Source: Trichopria drosophilae (taxonomy: Eukaryota > Arthropoda > Insecta > Hymenoptera > Diapriidae). From it: a stretch of DNA of 64,000 bases. This document shows, one piece after another, positions 1 to 11,600 of the stretch. The DNA lies in contig CM059582.1 of the NCBI GenBank assembly GCA_030407085.1, forward strand, positions 18,333,501 to 18,397,500, given 5' to 3'. Positions within the stretch are counted from its first letter, which is position 1. Each line of letters opens with the position of its first letter. The translations under genes and the position numbers were made by a program. The notes beneath the pieces were generated by a model. It had not been told where the DNA came from. It saw nothing but the letters and a program-made list of their open reading frames with translations, and did not search any database.

Positions 1-2580
1 AAGTGATTAATTAGTTGCAACAAAATTTCAGTCTATTCCTCGATCAGTTGTGAAAAAATTTTGTTCAGCAACCATTTTTCCGAAATTGTATAAATTTCAA
101 AGAAAAATTTACTTTCACTGATTTTTTCGTGTTTTTGGCCGCTGTTTTAGATACGTTCACCTTTATTTGCAAATAATATGCATATTTTACAGTTTTAGTC
201 GCGAGGAGTCTTCAAACCATAATTCTGAATCACTTTAATGTGAAAAAACGATATAAAGAAAACAACATGAATTTTTTGAAAAATCTCAGATAAGGTTCTG
301 AATGTTCACTTAATTATATGTGAGATATGCCTGCTTTTTTATAACCTTTTTCAACACAAAATACAAGCGTTCAAAACTACACTGAAAAAATGTAAATTCA
401 GGACCTAATGGGGTAAAGTTTTTTTTTAATATTAACCCTAGTACGCCCATATATGTACAAAGTTTTTTAAAAAAGTTTATAGCATATTTTAGCATTTAAA
501 TTCCACGAGAAAAATTTGTTACTCGTTATTTATTACTTTGGCAAAAGATCTGCTATTTATATACGTTTTTTCATTTTAAGCCTGGCATTTTTTGCTTTTT
601 TTTTATATTGGGCATTAGCATACCTCTAAAAGTCACAAATATCTTATCAAAAATGAATTTCGACTATCAGATAGGTGTATTTCGGATAGTAAACCTTCAA
701 AATGGCGGACACAAAATCTCTATTGGTCGAATTTTGATTCGCAATATCCCAGTCATTTTTGATGACACTGGTATTCAAAAGGATCTTTTGTCCTTTTTTT
801 TCTTTGGTATTCGATGGTTTTGTTGAAATAGTTTTATGATTGCAGATGAAAAAACTGGATTATATTTAAAACAATGAATTCAATATGGTCATCAGCGACC
901 TCAAATTTCCTATATAATAAGGTTCAAGTTAATCCGATCAACAATTTTCTGCCATAATTGAACGAAAATTTTTTAGTTTCAAAAACTGACTTGAGATTCT
1001 TAATCAGCGACATCAACAATGTTTAGCTACCAAGGTTTATAAAAATTAATTGTGTTTGCGATTTTAAACACGTGGTTTGTATATTACGAATTAAAATGTA
1101 CTTTTCTCAACCTTTTTGTGTCCACGAGTTGAATGTTTACTTTTCGAAAAACTCCTGATATACGACATGATATCTGTGTCTTACAGAGGTATATTTTAAT
1201 ACCATTACCCATAATAAAAATCCGTAAATTATAATTAAAACCGAAAAATTTCATATTTTATTTAAAAAAAAAGTGTATAATTTTTTAATTTCAAAATTTG
1301 ACAAATGCACCAGTAAAAAGAGCGGTTCTCGACCAATAAGGAATGATTTTTGGTCAAATTTTTTCTCATAGATTTTAGTTTTCTAGACTTCATGAAGAAC
1401 TTTTGTACTTTTGGGTCTTAAGGTTTAAATATTGCTTATATTGTTTAAATAGCAATCGATATTAAACCAAAAAGTTCTTAGAGAGAACTAAAACTTGTTA
1501 TACATTGATGGCAAAAAGTCTGTGAACGGTCAAATATTTCGTAAGCCATCGATATTTTAAAAAACACGCTGTACACGTGAAACGATTTTTAAAAAAATCT
1601 ATTTTTTGGGGGGAGTTGAGGTTGAGTGGGGGCTAATTTCAAAGGTTTTTTCGAGAAGAATAACCCATTTGGAACAAATAAAGATTTCGAAAATCATCGA
1701 AATAGGAAAAAGAAGTTTTGACTAAAGTTTGGTCACTGCTTCTTTCAGAAACAGTATATGGCGACTGAATCCGAAAATTAAATAGCGCCATGTGTACTTC
1801 ATATGCTGATATCTATAATCGAATATTAAAGGTTTTTATAAAATTTAACAATTGGTTTCAGAATTGTTTATTGTTATCGTGTGATCTTCATTCTATTCAT
1901 AGCACCACCGGTTAAAATAATTATAAATATCGGTATATATGAAAAAGAGAAACGAGTTTAAAAACTACCAATGTAATAATAAAGAACAACAATAGCATCT
2001 ATAATGTCCAAAAATTTAAATTTCCATTGTATTATTTATTTTAACGTGAGCGTCTTATATAGCTCTTAAAAACGATACATAAGACTTCTTAAAGGTCACA
2101 TTAAGAGCTCTTTCTGACATGTATTAAAGCGCTCTTAAAGATATCTTTTGACCGGTTTTCTAAATAATCACAATTTTTTGGAAAAGAAGGACTTTCGTTA
2201 TCCATACAAGAAAATGTTTCGTGGCCTTTGTATCACTGAATATAACATTTTATTTGCAGTAATATTTTTTCTTGCGATCTCCTGCGTACAAATTCATTAT
2301 AATTACATTAATAATCTCTTTATTATTAAGATGACGATTTGAAAGTACGTATCACCAGATATCTTATAGTCTTTTCAATAAATCACGATATTGCATTTTC
2401 TCTTAGATTTGCTATTTTCTTTAAAAAATGTTTTTCACATTTAAATAAGACGTGTGGATATTTGGTTTAATTGTAATTTGTTATTATAATTTGTTGAATC
2501 CATTTTCGAGGTAACAATTTAAAAAACAGAACTGTGTCGACTCTCAGTTAAATTATTTAATAAATGTGATTATATGAAAT
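1..2580. other. Repeat-rich AT-rich intergenic DNA, no gene seen
   Basis: I see no open frame with coding character here; the frames present are AT-rich, low-complexity and interrupted. The stretch holds copies of the dispersed ATGGCGG-type repeat near 660-1020, a loosely self-complementary segment near 1385-1495 (AGAACTTTTGTACTTTTGG answered by CCAAAAAGTTCT), and repeated TCTTAAA/TTTAAGA-like motifs near 2040-2150. The rest is featureless to my reading. Confidence 0.5.
660..1020. repeat. Dispersed ATGGCGG-type repeat fragments
   Basis: Contains CAAAATGGCGGAC (698-710) and two diagnostic 'aatcagcgac' phrases (near 890 and 1003), next to 'agttaatccgatcaa'. The same phrases recur near 22500-22860, 42180-43260 and 60900-61160. 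This is a divergent member of a family whose best copies read CCGCCATATTGGATCCGCC followed by ATTTTGAATTT. Confidence 0.55.
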
Positions 2581-2604
2581 ATTCACCAAGTACTTCACTC
2601 CGTC

Positions 2605-2748
2605 AATTTCTTGGAGTAAAAATCAATCTAGTGAACCTTCTCTCAATTACGAGTGAGTTTGCACTCATGAAAAATAGGAATTCACTCTTTCATCATTGCT
2701 CAATTTTCATTGTATAAAGTGTAATTTATTTCTCACTCCAAGAAATTT
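2605..2748. mobile_element. 144-bp MITE with AATTTCTTGGAG termini
   Basis: The left end AATTTCTTGGAGTAAAAAT is answered at the right by the inverted copy ending CTCACTCCAAGAAATT. The interior is built from short TTCACTC/GAGTGA motifs. The same terminal sequence and interior motif occur in the 473-bp element at 57961-58433, so both belong to one non-autonomous family. I found no certain target duplication. Confidence 0.7.
2725..2730 (-). terminator. Possible poly(A) signal of the small minus-strand gene
   Basis: The minus strand reads AATAAA about 72 nt past the TAA stop at 2802-2804. It lies inside the 2605-2748 MITE, so if used, the element supplies the 3' end of the transcript. Hexamer only; AT-rich DNA produces these by chance. 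Confidence 0.35.
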
Positions 2749-2801
2749 TGTGCAAAGGAAAATGTGTCAAAAAGTTTAGCAAATATTAGTTAAATTTCAA
2801 A

Positions 2802-3018
2802 TTAACTTATTTCCACTACTTCCAATGTCCTTCCTAACTCGTGCGTCACGAGTTTTCCCAAATTTCTGACATTCCCCGACATTAAGTTGTCAAAAGAACA
2901 CGTCAAATCATAATACTTTGCTTGTTTGGTCCAGTCAACTCCGATTACTAGGTCAATATATTGATCTGCCGTATACAAGAAGATAAATAGTGCGCCGCAG
3001 TAGACCCAATTTATCGCC
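2802..3018 (-). CDS. Small membrane protein, exon 2 (unrecognised family)
   Basis: This is the second coding exon of a predicted 76-residue protein. On the minus strand, a good acceptor (TTGTGTTTACAG, AG at 3020-3019) is followed by 71 sense codons and TAA. The visible composition is protein-like: W9, a hydrophobic run at about residues 7-20 (INWVYCGALFIFLY), an acidic/aromatic stretch with W34, two cysteines (C12, C45), and a polar tail ending LEVVEIS. The single hydrophobic run suggests a signal-anchor or one membrane span. Spliced to 3415-3402, the reading phase fits exactly (AG|G joins as Arg5). I do not recognise the family and assign no function. The coding part could instead end earlier at an internal donor, with further exons toward position 1, but I see none. 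Codon usage is less AT-biased than the surrounding DNA, which favours a real exon. Confidence 0.6.
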
Positions 3019-3401
3019 CTGTAAACACAAATCTAATTTAGATGTATAACGATTAAGCTCAGTCATATGTCAACCGAAGACAATTTAAATCTGATCCCAC
3101 TCGTTTTTCCCAACCATATTTGCTCGACCAACAATATTATCCCCATGTTATTCAGTCACCGTATCATTAACATATAATTCAAAACGTTCATATTACGAAA
3201 AAACACTTTTGTAAAAATTCCACTTCTGTTTGAAAATGAAAAAAAAACGTAAATAAAATATCGACGTCACACTCGTGGGTCGTAAACTCATAAACCGCCA
3301 TCTCAAAATAATTCGAGGACTATCTTATGTCGTGTTTGCTCGGAACAATCAGTATACTAACTACGAATATTCGACAACGCGATAACTTGATCGGGACGTA
3401 C

Positions 3402-3415
3402 CTTCCTAGATCCAT
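3402..3415 (-). CDS. Small membrane protein, exon 1 (start codon exon)
   Basis: The minus strand reads ATGGATCTAGGAAG then the donor GTACGT. The ATG has A at -3 and G at +4. An in-frame TGA lies 12 nt upstream, so this is the first start in this frame. The exon carries four codons plus two bases (phase 2). Joined across a 383-nt intron to 3018, it reads M-D-L-G-R and continues into exon 2. Two out-of-frame ATGs lie just upstream: one opens a four-codon upstream ORF, and the other overlaps the start. Choosing this ATG rests on phase agreement with exon 2. Confidence 0.5.
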
Positions 3416-4042
3416 CGTTGTCAGTCATCGAAAGCTCATCGAGGAAGTCACTATTCGCGTTTTTCGCAGTGTATTTCCAAAAAAAAATCACTGATCCACG
3501 GAAAGGGAATTTTTTTAAAGGGAGAGTCTATATTTCGATAAGCCTTTTTTTATCCACATGAGAAGAACTTCCCTGGTTCCCCCTTTACCAATCCCTCCAC
3601 GACAACTTTCCCCGCTCAAAGGTGAAAGTTGATTCATCTAACGGGTCGGGGGTTTGGCGTTTCCCACACCCCACGTTGTGAGAAAAACCGTCGATCGCCC
3701 TCAGTGAGGTGATCCTCGTATCACCGAGCGGTAGGCCGCCAATGGAAAAATTGATCTGCGCCTTCGGTATACGACCTTCCGTACGAAAGCACCGATAATG
3801 CTAATTTACATCTTTTCTTTTTATTAATATCTGCATGTGAAACTATCGATTATTAATAACCTATTATTATATCGAATAATAAAAAAGTACGCGACAACGT
3901 GTCGTAAACACCACGAAGCTTTAATGAAAAGTGTAGATAGTATGTTGCCAGTATTTGGCTAACTCGAGTGTCGGTTCGTTGTGCGAAAACTGATTTGCGG
4001 AAGCTATCGAGTGAATTGTAACGTTAAAAATAGATTTCCAGA
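3416..4042. promoter_or_regulatory. Divergent promoter / 5' UTR spacer
   Basis: This is the only G+C-richer stretch in the first 18 kb outside exons, with many CpG dinucleotides between about 3290 and 3790. It separates the minus-strand start at 3415 from the FLVCR start at 4043, so a shared bidirectional promoter is the natural reading. I cannot assign TATA or initiator sites with confidence. TTTCCAG directly before the FLVCR ATG (4035-4041) resembles a splice acceptor, so part of the leader may be spliced. Confidence 0.5.
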
Positions 4043-4227
4043 ATGAAAGGACTGGAGGCTGTGACTAAATCGAAGGACTGGGTGGCCAGTACTGAGGATC
4101 GTAGAGAAGATTTTCAAATCAAAGTGTACCCTAGAAGATGGCTGATACTTGGGCTTTTTACACTACTGGCGGCTGCCAATACCATGCAATGGATCCAATA
4201 CACCATTGTCGAAAACATCGTTGCGAG
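4043..4227 (+). CDS. FLVCR: FLVCR-like transporter, exon 1 (residues 1-61)
   Basis: The exon starts at an ATG in good context (A at -3). It encodes a 27-residue polar N-terminus, then YPRRW and the first membrane span with the family block AAANTMQWIQYTIVENIV (W50 in TM1). The donor is GCGAG|GTAAAT at 4227/4228. Reading on gives an immediate TAA, as expected of intron sequence. The exon ends in phase 2 (AG), completed by G of exon 2 to give Arg62. A paralogous exon lies at 56942-57117 with 23 of 36 identical residues over the last 36. Confidence 0.93.
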
Positions 4228-7200
4228 GTAAATACTAAAATTTTAATGATTAAAATGATATTAAGAAACTGAGTTATTAGCAAATTTGATATTGTTAAAA
4301 AGAGATTATATCTTAAACTGTCATGAAGAAAAAACTATTTTTAATGAAATTGGTTTCATGCAATGACGTATTTCTAAACAAAGTTATGGTAAAAAATATC
4401 ACGTTTATTTGTGGATTTTATGTATGGTCATGTTTAAATTTTTCAAGTAGGTTTTTTTTTTAATTCAAAGATTAAGATTTTTTCAAACGTCATTGAAAAA
4501 TGTGGTTTCCAATAAACACAGATATAAAATTATAATAGTATACAAATATTTTGAATAAGATAATGAAATTTTAAAGTCGTGTATATTTTTCTCCTTGAAA
4601 TCAGAATTTTGTAAGAATAAGAAAGTTTGTTTGTAAATGATTGGTAATGAACGTATTTCATGAATACCTTCATAAAATTATGAATATCTGCCATAAAGAA
4701 GACTTTTTTGTAAGAGATCAATTATTAATGCAAAAAACATATTTCTTGCCATTAACAGGTGATTAAAAATACTATTAAATATTTAGTTTTTGGTTAATAA
4801 ATCACAATTTTTAATGTAACTCTTCAGCGTTAAATTTTGTTTTTTTAGAAAATTAAAATAATTATTTTAAATGTGAAAAGGATTTAGCTCTTCTTTCTAA
4901 TGGGGTTTACATTAAGAATTAAAATAAAGCATCTATAAAGTGTGCTAACTTGATTTTTTAGTATTAAATTGATTCCATTTTGTTATTAGGAGAAAATTAG
5001 TCAAGAAATAACTCTATCTTTCATTTTTTTGATAGTTAAATATAAAATATCTTGTGTTATTAATTATTTACAAATGTAAACAAGATATCCTTACTGCTTC
5101 GAATAGTTAAAATTTATCAAAACTATTATTAACCTATGTTTCGACATTGTTTGTAAAAAGTATTTTTCTGTTTCTTTTCATTTCACGTTATGGTTTTTGC
5201 CAAGATTTTTGCATCGTTTAAGTTAAAATTATGATTTGTCATTGTCTAAGCAATGAAGAGTTAAAACTGGATAAAATTCTTCTGGATCAAATTAGAATTG
5301 GTTACAATCTATTAATTCATAAAAGAAAATTGGCTTATTCATTCAATTAATAATAAATATTACCAATTAAAAGTGCAAACCTGACATTTCATAAGTCAAA
5401 TATTATTGATTACTTACTCATTAGATTAATAGAATCAACTTTTATATTAGTATAATGTTACTAATATATTTGTAATTTGTTACTATTTCTTGGTAAAAAC
5501 TGACTAAACATGGTAATCTATTTTTCATTTTAAATTCATATTTTTTTAACAAATTCAGATTAATAATATCTGTATTTTTATGATAAATATTTACTCATTC
5601 TGTTCTACTTCTATGCAAGATTATATCAAACATTGACAAGCGAGAATTCTATAAAGTTACAGATGTGACATTGAAGAAATTTTTGCTCATGATGAGTTGA
5701 AGATATTTCTTCTTTTTTTTTAATTTTACGATTGGCAATGTCAAAATAGATCGTAAACTTTATTCAGCAACTTTCTATCCTATTTTATACTGCTGAATTC
5801 CATTAACTTTCTGCCAAGGAATGCAAATGATCGTTTTTAGAAATCACAGTCAATGACATTTTTTAATTTTCACCAACTAAGATATATTATGTGATAACTA
5901 AGATAAAATTCTCTTTCCTTTGAAGTAATTTTTAAGAAACTGGGTCAGTGGACAAATAAATATTTGTTTTCCAACTAAATTTATCGCAAATAACATATTA
6001 TTAGTCTAACATTCTACTTATTATGGGAATAATAAAATAGTAGGAAAATTTTATTACACCAACATTATATTTGTCTAATTAGTTATCATTTTTTTAATTA
6101 TATTTACAAATTTTAATATTATTGTACTATTTATAAAGTACTATTATGAACGCTGTTGTTAATTATATACCATTAATAAAATATTAAGTAACTAAATAAT
6201 TAACAAGTACTTTAGTAACTTTCATTTTTATTTTTTAAAGTATTGCAGCCCCTCAGACGATAACTAATAAGTAATTTAATAAACGAAGAATAACTGGCAA
6301 AATAATTTTATTACGCCTAATCTTTTATAATAACTTTCAACATTAAATTTCGGTTTCAATAAATATTAATAATTCAATAAATAAATAAATAACACATAAT
6401 GATTTGCAATCAGTGTTTAAAAACGAAATGTCATACTAATTTAATTGTATAAATGTCCTTCTATCATATGCGGTTTTTAATTTTTTTGGTACTACTATTT
6501 TCATTAGTTCCACATTACTCGACTATTTGAATATTTACATTCGTTTAGTCGACATTTATTTATTGCTGCTTAGTAATACTATTAGTTATGACCGTATTAA
6601 ACATAAAACTGGTAAATATAGTTCGAAATCTCAAGGGAAACATCAGTGAATTTTGTAGTCGATAGTTATCATATATGTACTATTACCAAATTGTTAGTTA
6701 TTACGTTTATGCAAGATAAACGATATTCTATAAACATCAGTCTATTGAGGGATTTTTTTTCGTGTAGTATACATCAATTTGAAGCCAGATGTTATAGATG
6801 TACAGAATACCATCGAAAATAGCTACAGTAATTGTAAACATGCCCGTATCAACGCGACAAAAAATTATCCAAAAAAAAAGGATCGGAATAAATCAATTTT
6901 GTACGCCTTTTTCTAGTTAAAATGAGGTTACATGACAGAAAATCTGAAAATATCAAATGCATACTTACGAAATTGTTTTTTGGGACTTTACTAGAAATCT
7001 TTACAGATTATTATGTAATTTTATAAGGTTTTATACTGACAACAATGACACTTGACATTTTTTCGTTTCTATACAACCTTAAGATTCTTAAACTTCTAAA
7101 ATCTAAAGATAATTTAATTCCATTAGTTGGTTCCAAAAATGTTAGAAAACTTTTCACATACAAATTCTTAGGGTAGATTTATTTTATCGAAATCGGCATC

Positions 7201-7389
7201 TTAATATTTTGAAAAAGATATTATTATATTCAAGTAGAAAAATACGAATAAATTTTCATTAAGAAATTTTTCTGAAAGACTTCAGAGTCTCAACAGTAAA
7301 AATCGTATTGAAGCAGAAATACAATGAAATCGGCATTTTACCAATACCATTAATAGCACAAGTGTACAAAAACGTAGCTCTTGCATGTG

Positions 7390-8610
7390 AAGAAGATGTT
7401 GATCTTTTCCGAAGTAATTTTGAGCACAGAATCTAAATCCGAAGTTAGAATCAGCCCATCACGTCAGGGTTTTTTTAGATATTTGAGGTTATGTACACGA
7501 AAAATGAATTTTTTTGCCAATTTTGCGGTTGTGTCGATTACAACAAATACACAAAAACGAAAATGAATTAAAATGAATAACACATTTCAATTCGTCCAAA
7601 TCCTTCCAATTCGCATACTTGATCTAAAGTGATCGGAAGTACTGAAATGTATTGAAAAGAATTGAGACTATGTTTATTTTTATCTTGAGAATTTATTTCA
7701 GAATTCGAACTAAAACTTTTCTATTAATATCGGAGAATTCGGGTGAATATAAGAGGGCATAAATAACTGTGGGTATTTACAGGAATTCAAAGCAGAACTG
7801 GTCAATTCCTTCAAGTGAATTGAAATGAATTAAGAATCGAAAGAAATTGCAAAATATCAAGAATTCAAAGTGCCAAGTTTAAAATCAGTTTAATACAGTC
7901 CAATCTTTTTTCGTTTACTGGATGTTTACTACTTCCTGTAATAAGTACACTTTGGAAATAATGAAGTCTTTAAATAACCTCGAATGTCCGCTATAAATAA
8001 TTCTTAAAGTGTTACAAAAGTAATCCCAATGTAATCATTATGGAAGATGGGTAATTTGAAAAAGTGTTTCACTGTTCTGAATCTTGAACTGTCAGTCGAA
8101 AACAGCCGACGTTTCGAACGCTCACCGCATGGTGGTGCATTAAGATGCGTTACATGCATCGTGTGTATTATCATACGCGAATATTCTTGCAAGTGACGAA
8201 GGTACAAGTTGTTCCATATTATATACATCATGTTCTGCGTGATGTGCATGGTTTTCGGTAGAACCCTTGTGGACGATGTTTGCGAATACCGACTGCAATA
8301 CTATAATAATAGTCAATAATGTATTGGGAAATGCGTAATTTGACTGCAACTTTGTGAAAAAAATATCTTAGGTAGTCGAGTAATAGCTAATTTTTAAGGA
8401 TGAGAGTAGTAAATGGTGCAACTAGTTAAAAAAAGGCACAATTTGTTGCATTCCGCATATAACAACGAAAGTAGAAAATAATTTTTTGTGCACATAACCT
8501 CAAATAACTCAAAATCGTGATGGGCCAATTTTAACCCGGGATTTGGATTACACAAAATTAGCATGAAACTTCTTCAGAAATGGACCATAGCTTCCCAATA
8601 GCAGAACCTT
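7390..8610. repeat. Inverted repeat pair flanking about 0.9 kb
   Basis: The left arm (about 7390-7530) contains GCCCATCACG and TATTTGAGGTTATGTACAC. The right arm (about 8460-8610) carries the complement of GCCCATCACG and TATTTGAGGTTATGTGCAC. Both arms also share 'ctaaatccgaag'-like and 'gtaatccaaatcc'-like stretches at lower similarity. This is probably an old foldback transposon or two copies of one repeat. Arm ends are approximate. Confidence 0.5.
8040..8340. other. Unassigned G+C-richer block
   Basis: This block stands out in base composition from its AT-rich surroundings and has a CACCGCATGGTGG hairpin near 8124. The minus strand carries two short overlapping open frames (81 and 69 codons) with no recognisable domain. 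The phrase CGAAACGTCGG on the minus strand resembles sequences I associate with retroelement ends, but that alone does not identify a family. It lies between the arms of the 7390-8610 inverted pair. Confidence 0.3.
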
Positions 8611-11600
8611 AATGATCTGTGTAATCTATACTAAAACAAAATACGTCATTCAGTAAACGATCTACGCATGCGGTTGACATTTATGTCTTATTTGTTGTGA
8701 TAAAATCGGAATGTATTTTTGGCTTTTTTACGTTGTTTCTACAAAAATGTATTTTGAGTCCGATTGAATATATATAAGCATCTTATTAAGACCGATTTTG
8801 GTATTAAAAAAAAGGGCATTTTTCGAAATTATAATCTGCCGCCTAAATCAATTTTTTTTGTAGACTGATAATACATTGTACTATTACACAGTATAATTGT
8901 TACGATCAGAAGTACGGTCAGTTTTCCTCGGAACCCTGAAAAGTATAACTCAGGCTGATTGTATAATTATCTCGACTATGTTTCTGATTCTCACATCTAC
9001 ACCATTCTACCAGTGCAGTAAATTTACATGATATTACTTTCAAACCTTCACAACTTTTTGAAATAAGTAGATTAAAAGTATTTGAAAGAAATAGGATATT
9101 TTTCGAGCTACGCTATTCTTTAAAATACTTAAATTTTTAAGTAGAATACAAAATATCTACATTCAAAATTCACTACAAAATTTTACATATTGCTAAAAAT
9201 ACAAATCTCTTCTTAAAGTCACTGACAGAATAGTAAAAATCCTTATAACATTTTTCGGAATGTATATCTATTTAATAGTGATTAGTGCAGAAATAATTTC
9301 GTAAAATAAACGAAGTAAAAAAAAAAACAATTTAAAAAGTAGCCCTAATTAGTTGTAAATTCAAGTTTGGGAACTAATCCATAGTGATAAATTACGATAT
9401 TTTCTATTAAACAGAAGCATCCTTAGTAACTTATTAGGGACATTTTTGTACCAATTTAAATGATGACACTATATTCACGAAATTAAATTAAATATAAAAA
9501 AATAATTTCCCATAAACATGATAAAATACTTCGGAAGTAGAGAATATGCTGGTAAACTTGTTAAATTTTTATTCCAATGTAAAAAATTTGTTGATCTATT
9601 CACTTGAAAAAAGTTTAATAATTTTTATAGATACTGATTTTTACGAAAAAAGCAATATAATAAATGACGGCGGCACCGAAAAATAGTTGCGCCAACTAAT
9701 GTCCTAGTTCTTTAATCGACGACGGCAAAGTAGTTCGGTCGACTACTTTCAATTTACTTTAAGTAATGCTTCGTGTAACTTCATGTTGGTAATAAGATGA
9801 AGTATTTTAAGGAATACAAATGTAATTTAGTCACTTAGATTAAGAAAGCAAATTTTTTAAAGAATTTTACTGTACAGATGTATATTTCTGTTGTCAGCTG
9901 GAAAAACCAGGTAACCTCATATTTTGAAAACTCGAGAACGCGTTTAAAGTTTTATATTTACATTTAACGCTGTGTCAATGTCATTTTTATTTTTTAAATA
10001 ATTCTAAACTCAAATATTAAATAAATATTTGATTTTGACAGATTAATGGTAAATCAAAAACCTATCCCGTTTTCGGTGGTTTACCAATTTTTTCAAAAAG
10101 TTACTTGTATTTTCCTGCCGACTACTGATTTGTAAATTTCGATATGTAGTATTAATTGTTTTATTGGGTAAACATAAAATAAAATAAAATGGAAAATGCA
10201 AAAATCTGTACCTTTATTTCAATATTTTATGAATAACAATTCGACGATCAGATTTTGAAGTTGAAATAGAATACCTGATTTAAGTGATTGAATAGGATCA
10301 TAATAATAATAAGAAAAACATAAGTGACATTTTAACTGACAATTGTAAAGACATATTGTTTAGTAAAAAAAAGTGTATTTTAGACATAAAATGACGGGGG
10401 TTCTATTCATAAAATATTTTCATTTGACGAGCGTATTATAATATTCCATAAAAGTTAGTAGAAACTAGAATCAATGCAATTAATTTAAACTAGTATTTGT
10501 ACATATAATTGCATTTTACATTAAAAGAATTCAGTAATAAATATAAATTTTTATACGTAACTATTGTTGCTAATAATTTTTTAAGTATCAATAGTGCTTG
10601 TTGATTGGTATTATAAAATCAACTTCAACATTCACGCTTTAAAAAAGATGTAAATTCTACAGAAAAATCTATTGATTTTATAGAAAGTGAGAACCGAATA
10701 AATATTAATTAATTATACAGAATTTATTTATAAATTTAAAAAATAATTCTATTGTTTTTACATAAAACATATCACCATATTTCAGTCTGTTAAATCCTAA
10801 TAGAATTTTTCTGCGTATTGAATTAATGAAAAAAATTAACATGTCATACATGGTAGACAATTTAAAAATATATGTAATCCATTATATTAAAAATTTTTAA
10901 ACAAAATTTAAGAAAATTTGATCTAAACCCTGCGTGTCTAAAATAAATAACTGTTAAAAATTTCCTCTCACTAAAAACGCATCTCTAATCATGAAATACG
11001 ATATGGAATTAATCACTTTCTTAAATCAGTTAGGAACCAGAAGTATTATACTAATCGACTGTAAATAAATATAGTTTCGCGCCCTATAATGATAACGATT
11101 ATCTCTAAAAAATGAGAACACTTCATTTCTAAAAGCCATCGATACTATTACCAAATACAAATACCAACACTTGTTTGATGATAATCATATTTGCGATAAG
11201 TAGGTGTATCAGGTTTTATTTAAGTAATTACTAATTTCTCACATTTCTCGATGTTTATCTCCGTCACTGTTAGATTTATTACATGATTTTCAACTTGTGC
11301 AATTCATCTTCCAAAACTAGTAATTCAGGATCAATCAATTGCTGATTGTGTATTTAACTATGGCATTAACACAGTATTAAATAATTCATCTCTTATATGT
11401 AACCATCAATTAAAAGTACCGAGGCAAAATTTTGTACTTCATAAAGAGGATAGTATTTAATAATTTAGATACAGGTCACTATATTATGTTTTGAGTGGAT
11501 AGTTATATTTACAGAAATAAAGTCAGTACTAATTGTCAGTTTAGTAAAAAGAAAACTTCATTGAAATTTCGTAAAACTGAGATTTTTTTAATGTAAGAAT

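Noticed and set aside
8120..8210. Hammerhead-ribozyme-like core next to CGAAACGTC on the minus strand
   Set aside because: The required CUGAUGA segment is absent; only the GAAA-like part and a small hairpin are seen.
8004..8349. Overlapping minus-strand open frames of 81 and 69 codons
   Set aside because: They sit in a G+C-richer block inside an inverted repeat; neither frame shows a domain. Kept only as an unassigned block.
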